Positions 43,132 through 51,499 of a stretch of 64,000 nucleotides of DNA are shown piece by piece. The stretch comes from CAVVAE01 sp963746185 (lineage in GTDB: Bacteria; Actinomycetota; Actinomycetes; Propionibacteriales; Nocardioidaceae). Each line of letters opens with the position of its first letter. Position 1 is the stretch's first letter. The translations under genes and the position numbers were made by a program. The stretch covers positions 1,612,001-1,676,000 of the forward strand of contig CAVVAE010000004.1 of assembly GCA_963746185.1 (NCBI GenBank), in the 5' to 3' direction. The notes under the pieces were generated by a model. It was not told where the DNA came from. It did not search any database and saw only the letters and a list, made by a program, of their open reading frames with translations.

Positions 43132-43160
43132 TTGCAAACGCTAACTTTTGTTAGCAGGAT
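43132..43160 (+). promoter_or_regulatory. Promoter with an embedded palindromic operator for the XRE gene
   Basis: TTGCAA (43132-43137) and CAGGAT (43155-43160) are 17 bp apart, a good -35/-10 pair. Between them and overlapping the -10 lies GCTAAC-N4-GTTAGC (43140-43155), a perfect inverted repeat. The -10 ends 6 bp before ATG 43167, though AGGA at 43156 could also be a ribosome site. Autorepression is the simplest reading. Confidence 0.55.
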
Positions 43161-43166
43161 GGGGGC

Positions 43167-43610
43167 ATGGCCAAGCTCAACGTCAGCAAACCCCTCACCG
43201 AGGGCGCGCCGAAGGCTGCCGCCAAGGTGAAGGCCACGGCGCGCGCCAGCATGGCGGGAACCGCCTCCACGCTCGGCGACTACCTGCGCGACCAGCGCAC
43301 GGGGGCTCGGCTCACGTTGCGTCAGCTCGCTGACCAGGCCGGGGTCTCCAACCCCTACTTGAGCCAGATCGAACGCGGTCTGCGCAAGCCGTCGGCCGAC
43401 GTCCTGCAACAGCTCGCGAAGGCGTTGCGTATCTCGGCCGAGACCCTCTATGTCAGGGCCGGAATCCTCGACCCTGACGAAGGTGGCGAGCGGTCAGTAC
43501 AGATCGCCGTCCTGGCAGACCCCGAGCTCAGCGAGCGGCAGAAGCAAGTGCTGCTCGACATCTACACGTCATTTCGCCGCGAGAACGATCGCAACGCGCA
43601 GCCCGACTAA
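43167..43610 (+). CDS. XRE-family regulator adjacent to hbhA
   Basis: A 147-residue DNA-binding protein. An Ala/Lys-rich N-terminus (KAAAKVKATARASMAG) precedes a helix-turn-helix: LGDYLRDQRTGARLTLRQLADQAGVSNPYLSQIERG (abbreviated). A short helical tail follows. Mycobacteria have the same pair, a Cro/CI regulator followed by hbhA. A palindrome in its promoter suggests autoregulation, and it may also control the downstream HbhA-like gene. Confidence 0.88.
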   Translation: MAKLNVSKPLTEGAPKAAAKVKATARASMAGTASTLGDYLRDQRTGARLTLRQLADQAGVSNPYLSQIERGLRKPSADVLQQLAKALRISAETLYVRAGILDPDEGGERSVQIAVLADPELSERQKQVLLDIYTSFRRENDRNAQPD

Positions 43611-43674
43611 CGCAAACACCATCCGCGCAGCACACGACGAACACCCCGAAGTTTCCCTCAGAAAGGAAATCACC

Positions 43675-44283
43675 ATGGCACTCAATGCCAACTTGGAGAA
43701 GACCCGCAAGGACCTCGAGAAGACGCTGGCGAACTCGACGGCGTTCCACGTCGTCGTCGGTGCTGGCGACCTGGCGGTGGAGAAGCTCCGCGTTGTGCGC
43801 GCCGAGCTCAGCTCGCGCGCAGCCAGCTTTGACGCCAAGGCGCTGCGCGACCAGGCCACGACCACGGTCGCTGCCCGCGCGGGTTCCGTGCAGGACGACG
43901 TCAGGGCTGCGCCGGAGCAGGTGAAGGCCCTTCCCGTCAAGGCTCAGGCCGTTCTGGAAGAGGTCGTCGCGTCCGCCCTGTCGACGTACGGCGAACTCGC
44001 CGGCCGTGGCAAGAAGGTCGTCGGTCTCGTGAGCAACCAGCAGGCGACAACGGACCTCAAGAAGCAGGCGAAGACCACGGTGACTCAGGCCAAGGCCGCC
44101 ACCACGACGGCCAAGAAGTCGGCCGCTTCCACCAAGACCTCCGCCAAGGCGACCGCGACGACGGCGAAGAAGAGCGCCGCGAAGACAAAGTCGGCGGCGA
44201 AGGCCACCACCACGAGCGCCAAGAAGACAGCCACGGCAGCCAAGAAGGCCACCGAGGACACCGCAGCGAAGCTCGGCGACTGA
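43675..44283 (+). CDS. hbhA: HbhA-like heparin-binding/Lys-Ala-rich protein
   Basis: A 202-residue protein. The N-terminal helical part (ANLEKTRKDLEKTLANSTAFHVV, abbreviated) is followed by a long C-terminal tail of repeated AKKSA, AKTKSAAKATT and TAAKKATED units, rich in Ala, Lys and Thr. This is the build of mycobacterial HbhA, a surface adhesin and cytosolic lipid-inclusion protein. The low-complexity tail is similar to histone-like proteins, so DNA binding is an alternative. AAGGAAAT precedes the ATG. Confidence 0.8.
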   Translation: MALNANLEKTRKDLEKTLANSTAFHVVVGAGDLAVEKLRVVRAELSSRAASFDAKALRDQATTTVAARAGSVQDDVRAAPEQVKALPVKAQAVLEEVVASALSTYGELAGRGKKVVGLVSNQQATTDLKKQAKTTVTQAKAATTTAKKSAASTKTSAKATATTAKKSAAKTKSAAKATTTSAKKTATAAKKATEDTAAKLGD

Positions 44284-44322
44284 CCTCACCGAGTCCACTT
44301 TGACAACACGCCTTTCCAGGCG

Positions 44323-44353
44323 GGCCCCGCGGAGCTTCATGCTCTGCGGGGCC
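44323..44353 (+). terminator. Terminator after hbhA
   Basis: GGCCCCGC-GGAGC, loop TTCAT, GCTCT-GCGGGGCC: a 13-bp stem with one mismatch, followed by TCGTTGTTGT. It lies 39 bp after the hbhA stop and separates it from the DUF2516 gene. Confidence 0.75.
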
Positions 44354-44370
44354 TCGTTGTTGTCGCCGGT

Positions 44371-44376
44371 TAGGCT
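44371..44376 (+). promoter_or_regulatory. -10 element of the DUF2516 gene
   Basis: TAGGCT, 6 bp before GTG 44383 and just after the terminator. There is no Shine-Dalgarno, so it is probably leaderless. Confidence 0.5.
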
Positions 44377-44382
44377 TGTCGG

Positions 44383-44691
44383 GTGACCAACGTGGCGATC
44401 GACGCGTACTCGGCGCTCCTCGTCGAGGACTGGGTCGACTGGGCTCTCTGGGTGATCCTGCTGGGAGTGAAAATCTTCGCCCTGTGCGACGCCCTCTTCC
44501 GCAAGGACGCGCACTTCGTCGCTGCCGACAAGCAGAACAAAGCATTTTGGCTGCTCCTGCTGCTCGTCTTCCTGGCACTTCACATTTTGCTCGGCGACCC
44601 GAAGCACATTCTCAACCTGATCGGCACCGTGGCAGCGTTCGTCTACCTCGCAGACGTCCGGCCGACGCTGAAGTCGATGCACCACTACTGA
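44383..44691 (+). CDS. DUF2516 membrane protein
   Basis: A 102-residue protein with two to three hydrophobic helices (WALWVILLGVKIFALCDALF, and FWLLLLLVFLALHILLG), a middle segment AADKQNKAFW and the end LADVRPTLKSMHHY. DUF2516 genes lie after hbhA in mycobacteria, so synteny supports the call. The role is unknown. It is followed 8 bp later by an alpha/beta hydrolase gene. Confidence 0.82.
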   Translation: MTNVAIDAYSALLVEDWVDWALWVILLGVKIFALCDALFRKDAHFVAADKQNKAFWLLLLLVFLALHILLGDPKHILNLIGTVAAFVYLADVRPTLKSMHHY

Positions 44692-44699
44692 GCCCTGAC

Positions 44700-45479
44700 G
44701 TGCCGTTGATCCCGGGACCTGACGGTCCCATCGAGTGTGTCGTCAGAGGGTCGGGTCTGCCTGTCACGGTCTTCGCCCACGGGTTGGCCGGCTCCATCGA
44801 GGAGACCCGGCCGTTCGGCTCGGGCGTCGAGGGCACGCGGGTCTTCTTCCACTTCCGCGGGCACGGCGCGACCATCGGCTCGGAGTCGCCCTGGACGTAC
44901 GCCACGCTCGAGTCCGAGCTGCGTGCGGTCATGACGGCGTACGACGTCCAACGTGGTCTCGGAGTATCGCTCGGAGCCGGCGCCCTCCTGCGAGCAGCGG
45001 CGTCAACGCCAAAGGCGTTCGAGCGGCTCGTCTTCGTGCTGCCAGCCACGATCGACCAGCCGCGCCACGATCCGGCCGTCATGCGGATGCAAACGATGGC
45101 CGAGCTGATTGAGCACCGCGACCTCAGCGGGCTGGCGCAGGCTCTCGTCGCGGAGCAGCCGACCGCCGTACAGGATCGTCCCGACGTCGCGCTGTGGGCC
45201 AAGCGGCAGGCCCAGCGGCTGTCGGCAACCACAGTGGTCAGAGGACTTCGCGAGCTACCGCCTCAGCACCCGCTCGAGTCGAGAGAAGGGCTGCACAAGA
45301 TCGACTGTCCGGTGTTGGTCATCGGCCAAGAAGACGATGCGGCCCATCCGGCGGCCCTGGCTCAAGAGCTTGCCGAGGCATTGCCGCATGCCGAGGTGGA
45401 GATCTTCAGCGGAGGTGGCGTGCTGTGGACCCACCGCGCCGAACTCCGTACCCGCATCTCCCACTTCCTCAACACCTAG
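44700..45479 (+). CDS. Alpha/beta hydrolase-fold protein
   Basis: A 259-residue protein: VTVFAHGLAGSIEETRPFGS, FFHFRGHGATIG, QRGLGVSLGAGALLRAAAS (the nucleophile elbow GVSLGAG, with Ser) and VLVIGQEDDAAHPAALAQELAEALPHAEV. This matches hydrolase and thioesterase families. The late HRAELRTRI segment may supply the His. No substrate can be named. It is cotranscribed with DUF2516 (8-bp gap). Repeat copy 3 starts 10 bp after its stop. Confidence 0.8.
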   Translation: MPLIPGPDGPIECVVRGSGLPVTVFAHGLAGSIEETRPFGSGVEGTRVFFHFRGHGATIGSESPWTYATLESELRAVMTAYDVQRGLGVSLGAGALLRAAASTPKAFERLVFVLPATIDQPRHDPAVMRMQTMAELIEHRDLSGLAQALVAEQPTAVQDRPDVALWAKRQAQRLSATTVVRGLRELPPQHPLESREGLHKIDCPVLVIGQEDDAAHPAALAQELAEALPHAEVEIFSGGGVLWTHRAELRTRISHFLNT

Positions 45480-45489
45480 CGGAGGACGG

Positions 45490-45558
45490 GTTTGCCTTGT
45501 TTTCAAGCCAAACGGCTTGTTAACAAGGCAAACCTGCCTTGCACAGTGTGGGTTTGCC
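45490..45558 (+). repeat. Stop-proximal hairpin repeat, copy 3
   Basis: A 69-bp repeat in the same orientation as the hydrolase gene, beginning 10 bp after its stop. It reads GTTTGCCTTGTTTTCAAGCC, AAAC loop, GGCTTGTTAACAAGGCAAAC, then CTGCCTTGCACAGTGTGGG and TTTGCC. It is nearly identical to the copies at 13045 (minus) and 36464. Confidence 0.88.
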
Positions 45559-45601
45559 TTGCAGACTTTCGCCGGAGCGTCGATCTGGGGAGGATTCTCG
45601 T

Positions 45602-46102
45602 ATGCAGATCAGCCTGGTCCAGGGGGACATCATCACCCAGCAGGTCGACGCCGTGATCAACGCCGCGAACACCGCGATGCGCGGCGGTGGAGGAGTCGAC
45701 GGAGCCATCCACCGAGCCGGCGGCCCGGCCATCCTGGAGGACTGCATCGCACGTTTCCCGCACGGCCTGTCCACGGGCGACGCGGGTTGGACGACGGGTG
45801 GCGAGCTCCCCGCGCGCTGGGTCATCCACGTCGTCGGGCCGAACTACGCCCGCGGCCAAACCGACCGCGCGCTGCTCACGTCGTGCTACTCCCGGGCACT
45901 CCACGTGGCCGACGAGCTCGAAGCTCGCACTCTCGCGTTCCCACTCGTGTCAGCCGGCATCTACGGCTGGCCACTCGACGATGCCGCCGCGGCCGCAGTC
46001 GAGACGTTGCGCACGACCAAGACTCTGGTCGAAGAAGCGAGGCTGGTCGCGTTCGGCCAACCGGCGTACGACGCACTGCAACGCGCCCTCGACGCCACCT
46101 AG
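45602..46102 (+). CDS. Macrodomain (O-acetyl-ADP-ribose deacetylase-like) protein
   Basis: A 166-residue macrodomain: LVQGDIITQQVDAVINAANT, GGGGVDGAIHRAGG, TGDAGWTTGGELPARWVIHVVGP and FPLVSAGIYGWP are the signature loops for ADP-ribose binding. Members remove ADP-ribose from proteins or hydrolyse O-acetyl-ADP-ribose. The ATG follows GGGAGG in GATCTGGGGAGGATTCTCGT. It converges on typA. Confidence 0.9.
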   Translation: MQISLVQGDIITQQVDAVINAANTAMRGGGGVDGAIHRAGGPAILEDCIARFPHGLSTGDAGWTTGGELPARWVIHVVGPNYARGQTDRALLTSCYSRALHVADELEARTLAFPLVSAGIYGWPLDDAAAAAVETLRTTKTLVEEARLVAFGQPAYDALQRALDAT

Positions 46103-46122
46103 CGAAGCGAAAGCGTGCCCCG

Positions 46123-48043
46123 TCAGTCCCGGTTGCGAGCGCGAGCCGCAGCGCGTGCGCGCAACGTCTGGTCGAGCTCCACCTTGCGGATGCGCACCGA
46201 GTCGGGCGTGACCTCGACGCACTCGTCCTCGCGGCAGAACTCCAGCGACTGCTCGAGCGACAGCTTGCGAGGCGGCACGAGCTTCTCGAACTCGTCGGCA
46301 TTCGACCGCACGTTCGTCATCTTCTTCTCTTTGGTGATGTTGACGTCCATGTCGTCAGAACGCGAGTTCTCGCCGACGATCATGCCCTCATAGACCTCCG
46401 TGGTCGGCTCGACGAAGAGCGTCCCGCGTTCCTGGAGGTTGGTCATGGCGTACGACGTCGCTGTCCCGGTCCGGTCCGCCACCAGGGAGCCGCTGGAACG
46501 GGTCCTGAGCTCACCCGCCCACGGCTCGTAGCCGTCAAAGACGTGGTGCGCGATCCCCGTGCCGCGCGTATCGGTGAGGAACTCCGTGCGGAAGCCGATC
46601 AGGCCGCGAGCCGGGACGAGGAACTCCATCCGGACCCAGCCAGTGCCGTGGTTGATCATCTGCTCCATCCGGCCCTTCCGGACCGCGAGCAGCTGGGTGA
46701 TGCCGCCGAGGTAGCTCCTCGGGCGCATCGATCGTGAGGCGCTCGACCGGCTCATGCAGCTTGCCGTCGATCTCGCGCGTGACCACCTGCGGTTTGCCGA
46801 CCGTGAGCTCGTAGCCCTCACGGCGCATCTGCTCGACCAGGATCGCCAGCGCCAGCTCGCCACGGCCTTGCACCTCCCAGGTGTCAGGGCGCTCGGTCGG
46901 CAGCACTCGGATCGACACGTTGCCGACAAGCTCCCGGTCGAGTCGGTCCTTGACCAGCCGGGCCGTCACCTTCGTCCCCTTCAAGCGACCTGCAAGCGGC
47001 GAGCTGTTGGTGCCGATTGTCATCGAGATCGCGGGCTCGTCGACGGTGATCAGTGGGAGCGCGATTGGGTTGTCCAGGTCGGCGAGCGTCTCGCCGATGT
47101 TGATCTCGGGGATTCCCGCCACGGCGATGATGTCGCCAGGGCCTGCCGACTCACCCGGCACGCGGTCGAGGGCTTCGGTGACGAGCAGTTCAGTGATCTT
47201 GACGTTCCGCTGGGAGCCGTCGCGCCGAAGCCAGGCGACGTTCTGGCCCTTCCGCAACGTGCCTTCGTGCACCCGGCACAGCGCCAGCCGGCCGAGAAAC
47301 GGGGAGGCGTCGAGGTTCGTGACATGTGCCTGCAGCGGAGCGCCTTCCGTGTACGTCGGAGCCGGCACAGTTTCGATGATGGTGCGGAAAAGCGGCTCCA
47401 GGTCTTCGGAGTCCGGCATCTCGCCGTCGGCCGGCCGTGTGGTTGACGCGCGACCTGCCTTGGCGCAGGCGTAGACGACCGGGAAATCGAGTGCGTCCTG
47501 GTCGTGGCTGTCGTCGAGCAAGTCGAGGAAGAGCTCGTAGGTCTCGTCGACGACGTGGGCGATGCGGGCGTCGGGGCGGTCGACCTTGTTGACGACCAGT
47601 ACGACGGGAAGCTTCTCGGCGAGCGCCTTGCGGAGTACGAACCGGGTCTGGGGGAGCGGCCCCTCAGAGGCATCGACGAGCAGCACGATGCCGTCGACCA
47701 TCGACAACCCGCGCTCGACCTCGCCACCGAAGTCCGCGTGACCTGGAGTGTCGATGATGTTGATCGTCATCGGCTTGCCGTCGGCCGCCGGGCCCTTGTA
47801 GTGCACCGCAGTGTTCTTGGCCAGAATCGTGATGCCCTTTTCACGCTCGAGGTCGCCAGAGTCCATCGCGCGCACGTCGACGTGCTGGTGTTCGCCGAAG
47901 GCGCCGGACTGCCACAGCATCGCGTCGACCAGGGTCGTCTTGCCGTGGTCGACGTGCGCGACGATCGCGACGTTGCGCAGGTCCGCACGGGACGTGGTCG
48001 GCTTGGCAGCCTGAACAGAAGGTGTAGAAGTTTGGGCGGGCAT
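46123..48043 (-). pseudogene. typA: GTPase TypA/BipA, frameshifted
   Basis: The ribosome-associated GTPase TypA. The N-terminal part (46714-48043) has AHVDHGKTTLVDAMLWQSG, ITILAKNTAVH, DTPGHADFGGEVERG and VNKVDRPDAR, and continues to TIDAPEE. There the frame shifts: the next residues YLGGITQLLAVRKGRMEQMI are found in another frame down to 46123. Removing one base near 46714 restores the normal protein of ~640 residues. All domains are otherwise intact, so this looks like a one-base insertion in the read or assembly rather than decay. It could be a true mutation. Confidence 0.85.
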
Positions 48044-48189
48044 TGCGAAGACAGTCCTGTCAGTGAACGAAAGAGCGCCGCGGCTGAGGCGGTCGGTGCC
48101 GCGATAACGATCACGGCGTGCCTGCCGAGTTTATCCGGGTACGCCGCCAGGGCCGAATCGGCAACGCTTCCAAGGGGGCACGATCCGCG

Positions 48190-48949
48190 TCACGATTCGC
48201 GATAGACCTTGTGCTGGGCCGCTTGCGCGCGAGGCCGGACCACCATCAGGTCGATGTTGACGTGTGAGGGCCGGGTGGCGACCCACGCCACCGCATCGGC
48301 GATGTCGTCGGCGGTCAGCGGGTTGGGCACACCCGCGTACACCGCGTCGCGTTTGGCCTCGTCGCCGCCGAAACGCACCAGCCCGAACTCCTCGGTCTTG
48401 ACCATGCCCGGGGCGATCTCGGTGATCCGCACCGGTTCGCCGACGAGCTCGAGCCGCAGTGTCTCGGTCAGCACAGCGACGCCATGCTTGGCAGCGGTAT
48501 AGCCGCCGCCGCCTTCGTAGGCCACCCGTCCCGCCGTTGACCCCATGTTGACCAGAACGCCGTCGCCGCTCGCGATCAACGCGGGGAGCAATGCCTGGGT
48601 GACGTTGAGCGTGCCGATCACGTTGACGTCATACATCGCCAGCCAGTCGGTCGGCCTTGCCCTCCGCCACAGTCGTCGGATCCGAAAGCGCCGCCGGCGT
48701 TGTTGACCAGGATGTCGAGGGTGGGCCCGACGGTCTCCGCCAGCGCTTGTACGTCGTCTGGGCTGGTCACGTCACACGCGACCGCCACCCCACCGATCTC
48801 GGCGGCAAGGATCTCGACCCGGTCGATCCGACGAGCCGCGCAGACGACTCGGTAGCCCTCTTCGGCGAGTGCTTTGCGGTGGCGGCGCCGATCCCGCTGC
48901 TCGCTCCGGTGACGACTGCTGTGCGTGGTTGCGGTCGCCATGGCTCCAT
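48190..48949 (-). pseudogene. Short-chain dehydrogenase/reductase, frameshifted
   Basis: A classical SDR spread over several frames. The cofactor motif TGASSGIG (PRTAVVTGASSGIGAATAK) begins at ATG 48949. The middle (GYRVVCAARRIDRVEILAAEIGG, DILVNNAGGAFGSD) is in a second frame, and the end (MYDVNVIGTLNVTQALLPAL, GYTAAKHG with the YxxxK active site) in a third. Shifts lie near 48880 and at two places around 48660-48690. The C-terminal half is well preserved. The substrate is unknown; NAD(P)-dependent alcohol or ketone oxidoreduction is expected. Confidence 0.8.
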
Positions 48950-49043
48950 CGTTGCACCGGGGCCCTGCCAAATGGATTCGCGGGTCGGGAGGAAATGCGG
49001 GAGACTTAGCGGTTGTTGAAGTTTCTCGGAGGTGTGAGACCGG

Positions 49044-50479
49044 GTGAAGAAGCGGTTCGCTGACAACCACAGGGTCGCAAATATGCGCAAGCTCATCAGC
49101 ACCAGGGCCAGCAGCACGGCTATCGCAGCAAGCACCAACGGCACCAACGGCACCAACGGCACCAACGGCACCGTCCTCGACAACGTCGTGCCGGTCGACC
49201 GCGCCCGCAAACCGCGTCGCGTCGCGATGCTGAGCGTCCACACCTCCCCGCTCGATCAGCCCGGCACCGGCGACGCAGGCGGGATGAACGTCTACGTCGT
49301 CGAGCTGTCCCGACAGCTCGCGGCCAGCTGGCATCGAGGTCGAGATCTTCACCCGGGCCACCGTCAGGCGACCTGCCGCCCGTGGTCGAGCTGGCCGACG
49401 GCGTCATCGTCCGGCACGTCATCGCCGGCCCGCTCGAGGGGCTGACCAAGGACGAGCTGCCCGGCCAGATGTGCACCTTCGCCCGCGAGGTGCTGCGCAC
49501 CGAGGCCGCCTACGCGCCCGGCTACTACGACATCATCCACTCGCACTACTGGCTCTCCGGCCAGGTCGGCGCGCTGGCTCGAGACCGTTGGGGCGTCCCA
49601 CTCGTGCACTCGATGCACACCATGGCCAAGGTCAAGAACCAGCTTGCTCGCGATGGCGACGTGCGCCGAGCCGATGGTTCGGGTGATCGGCGAGGAGCAG
49701 GTCGTCGATGCTGCCGACCTGATCATCGCCAACACGACCGGTGAGGGCCGTCAGCTCGTCGACCTGTACGACGCCGAGCCCGACCGGGTGCGCGTCATCA
49801 CCCCCGGCGTCGACCTCGACGTCTTCACGCCCGGGACGACGTGGCCGAGTCCCGACGCCGGCTCGGCGTGCGACCTGATGCCCTCGTCCTGATGTTCGTC
49901 GGCCGCATCCAGCCGCTGAAGGCGCCCGACATCGTGATCCGGGCGGCCGCCGACCTGATTCGAGCGTCGTCCCGAGCTGCGCGAACGGCTCGTCGTCCCG
50001 ATCATCGGCGGTCCGTCCGGATCAGGGCTCGAAACGCCGCACGGGCTCGTCGACCTCGCGGCTTCCCTCGGTGTCGCCGACGTCGTCCGCTTCGTGGCGC
50101 CAGTCGAGCAGTCGCTGCTCGTCGACTACTACCGCGCTGCCTCGTTGGTGTGCGTCCCGTCGTACAACGAGTCCTTCGGGCTGGTCGCGATCGAGGCGCA
50201 GGCGTGCGGTACGCCGGTCGTGGCGGCGAACGTCGGCGGTCTGCCGACCGCTGTACGCGACGGCGAGAGCGGCGTACTCGTCGACGGACACGACCCCGCC
50301 GACTACGCCCGAGTCTTCGAGCGGCTGCTCACCGACGACGCCGAGCTCGAACGGCTCCGGAGCAGCGCGGCGACCGCACGCTCGGCAGTTCGGATGGGCC
50401 GGCACCGCCGAGCGCACCCTCGACGGCCTATCGCGACGCCGCAACTCTGATGCGGGCCGAGTCCCTCGCGATCGGCTGA
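49044..50479 (+). pseudogene. mshA: D-inositol-3-phosphate glycosyltransferase MshA, multiply frameshifted
   Basis: The first enzyme of mycothiol synthesis, a GT4 glycosyltransferase that joins GlcNAc to inositol phosphate. Recognisable pieces in different frames are: AMLSVHTSPLDQPGTGDAGG, GYYDIIHSHYWLSGQVG with LVHSMHTMAKVKN, VIGEEQVVDAADLIIANTTG, RIQPLKAPDIVIRAA and SYNESFGLVAIEAQACGTPV. Shifts lie near 49329, 49363, 49664, 49834, 49967, 50384 and 50425. The full protein would be ~475 residues. As mshD is intact and mycothiol is usually important in actinobacteria, sequence error is more likely than true loss. Confidence 0.88.
49132..49167 (+). repeat. 9-bp tandem repeat in the MshA N-terminus
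   Basis: Four copies of GCACCAACG followed by a partial copy, coding for TNG triplets in the disordered N-terminal extension. Slippage here would change the length in whole codons. Confidence 0.8.
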
Positions 50480-50516
50480 ATGACGACAGACGGTCCCATC
50501 GATCGCCAGACCATCC

Positions 50517-51011
50517 GTGGCCACCATCCGGCAGGCGCTGGCCGACGCGGAAGTCGAAGCGACTGAGCCGCGAGACGGGGTCTTCGTCTTCGACCTGCCG
50601 GGTGAGCGCAAGCTTGCGACGCCCTGCCAGCTTGCCGTCGGCGACCATGCGCTGGCCGTGCATGCGTTCGTCTGCCGCAACCCCGACGAGAACCACGAGG
50701 GCGTCTACCGCTGGCTGCTCCGGCGTAACCTCCGGCTGTACGGGGTCTCGTTCGGCATCGACCACAACGGCGACATCTACCTCGACGGTCGGCTGTCGCT
50801 GGCCTCGGTGACGTCGGCCGAGCTCGACCGGCTGCTCGGCTCGGTGCTGACGTACTCCGACGAGTCCTTCAACACGATCCTCGAGCTCGGCTTCGCGTCG
50901 TCGATCCGCAAGGAGTGGGACTGGCGGATCAGCCGTGGTGAGTCGACCCGCAACCTGGAGGCCTTCCGGGGCTGGCTCGAGCACGGCGACGATCCCTCGC
51001 CAACGGGCTGA
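50517..51011 (+). CDS. YbjN-domain (T3SS-chaperone-like) protein
   Basis: A 164-residue protein with the YbjN fold: PRDGVFVFDLPGERKLATPC, HAFVCRNPDENHEGVYRWLL, RNLRLYGVSFGIDHNGDIYLDGRL (abbreviated) and a C-terminal helix. The family is linked to stress and motility regulation in enterobacteria, but actinobacterial members are uncharacterised. The frame opens at GTG 50517. An in-frame-looking start ATG 50480 abuts the mshA stop, and a one-base insertion near 50513 would join it to this frame, so the true start is probably 50480. Confidence 0.75.
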   Translation: MATIRQALADAEVEATEPRDGVFVFDLPGERKLATPCQLAVGDHALAVHAFVCRNPDENHEGVYRWLLRRNLRLYGVSFGIDHNGDIYLDGRLSLASVTSAELDRLLGSVLTYSDESFNTILELGFASSIRKEWDWRISRGESTRNLEAFRGWLEHGDDPSPTG

Positions 51012-51240
51012 CGAGTGCCCTTGAGATCGGGGACTCGATCCGGCGGTGGCGCAGCGGTTTGACGGGTTCATTGACGCCGTAGGCACATAAGCCGACAAAG
51101 GTGTCCACCGTCACGTTCGCTGAGTTAGGGAATTCACGCTCAGTGAGCCTAGGATGTAAGAGGCAAAAGATACTGACGTGTCTTACGCCACCTCATCAGC
51201 TCATCGGCGTCCCAGGGACGCCAGAAACCGGAGGAAAGTC

Positions 51241-51405
51241 ATGCTCACCGCACCGGACGTCGCGCGCGAGATCGGCGCGTCCAGGCGAGCCGAGGCGCGC
51301 GAGTCTGAACTGACCGCCGCCTTCCGCCTGGCCAAGCGTCAACGGCGACTTCAACACCGCCTGCAGCGGCTAAACGGCCAGCTGTCTGGTCTCGGCGACC
51401 GCTGA
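51241..51405 (+). CDS. Small basic helical protein of unknown function
   Basis: A 54-residue protein: MLTAPDVAREIGASRRAEAR, then ESELTAAFRLAKRQRRLQHR and LQRLNGQLSGLGDR. It is predicted to be almost all helix with many Arg residues. GGAGGAAAG lies directly before the ATG, a strong ribosome site. A TAGGAT in the 230-bp upstream region may be its -10. No family recognised. 51012-51240 has no other gene. Confidence 0.6.
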   Translation: MLTAPDVAREIGASRRAEARESELTAAFRLAKRQRRLQHRLQRLNGQLSGLGDR

Positions 51406-51499
51406 CATCAATGCGCACAGGATCCGACTGTCACGCCCTGCAAAGGTCGTCACAGCCGGATCTTCTTGCGTTCGCTGTGCGACCTGTACGACGGCGGGG

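Noticed and set aside
46714..46714. Programmed frameshift in typA
   Set aside because: TypA is not known to use recoding, there is no slippery heptamer at the site, and several neighbours show the same kind of one-base insertion.
49132..49172. Possible CRISPR-like array
   Set aside because: Contiguous 9-bp units without spacers, within a coding region.
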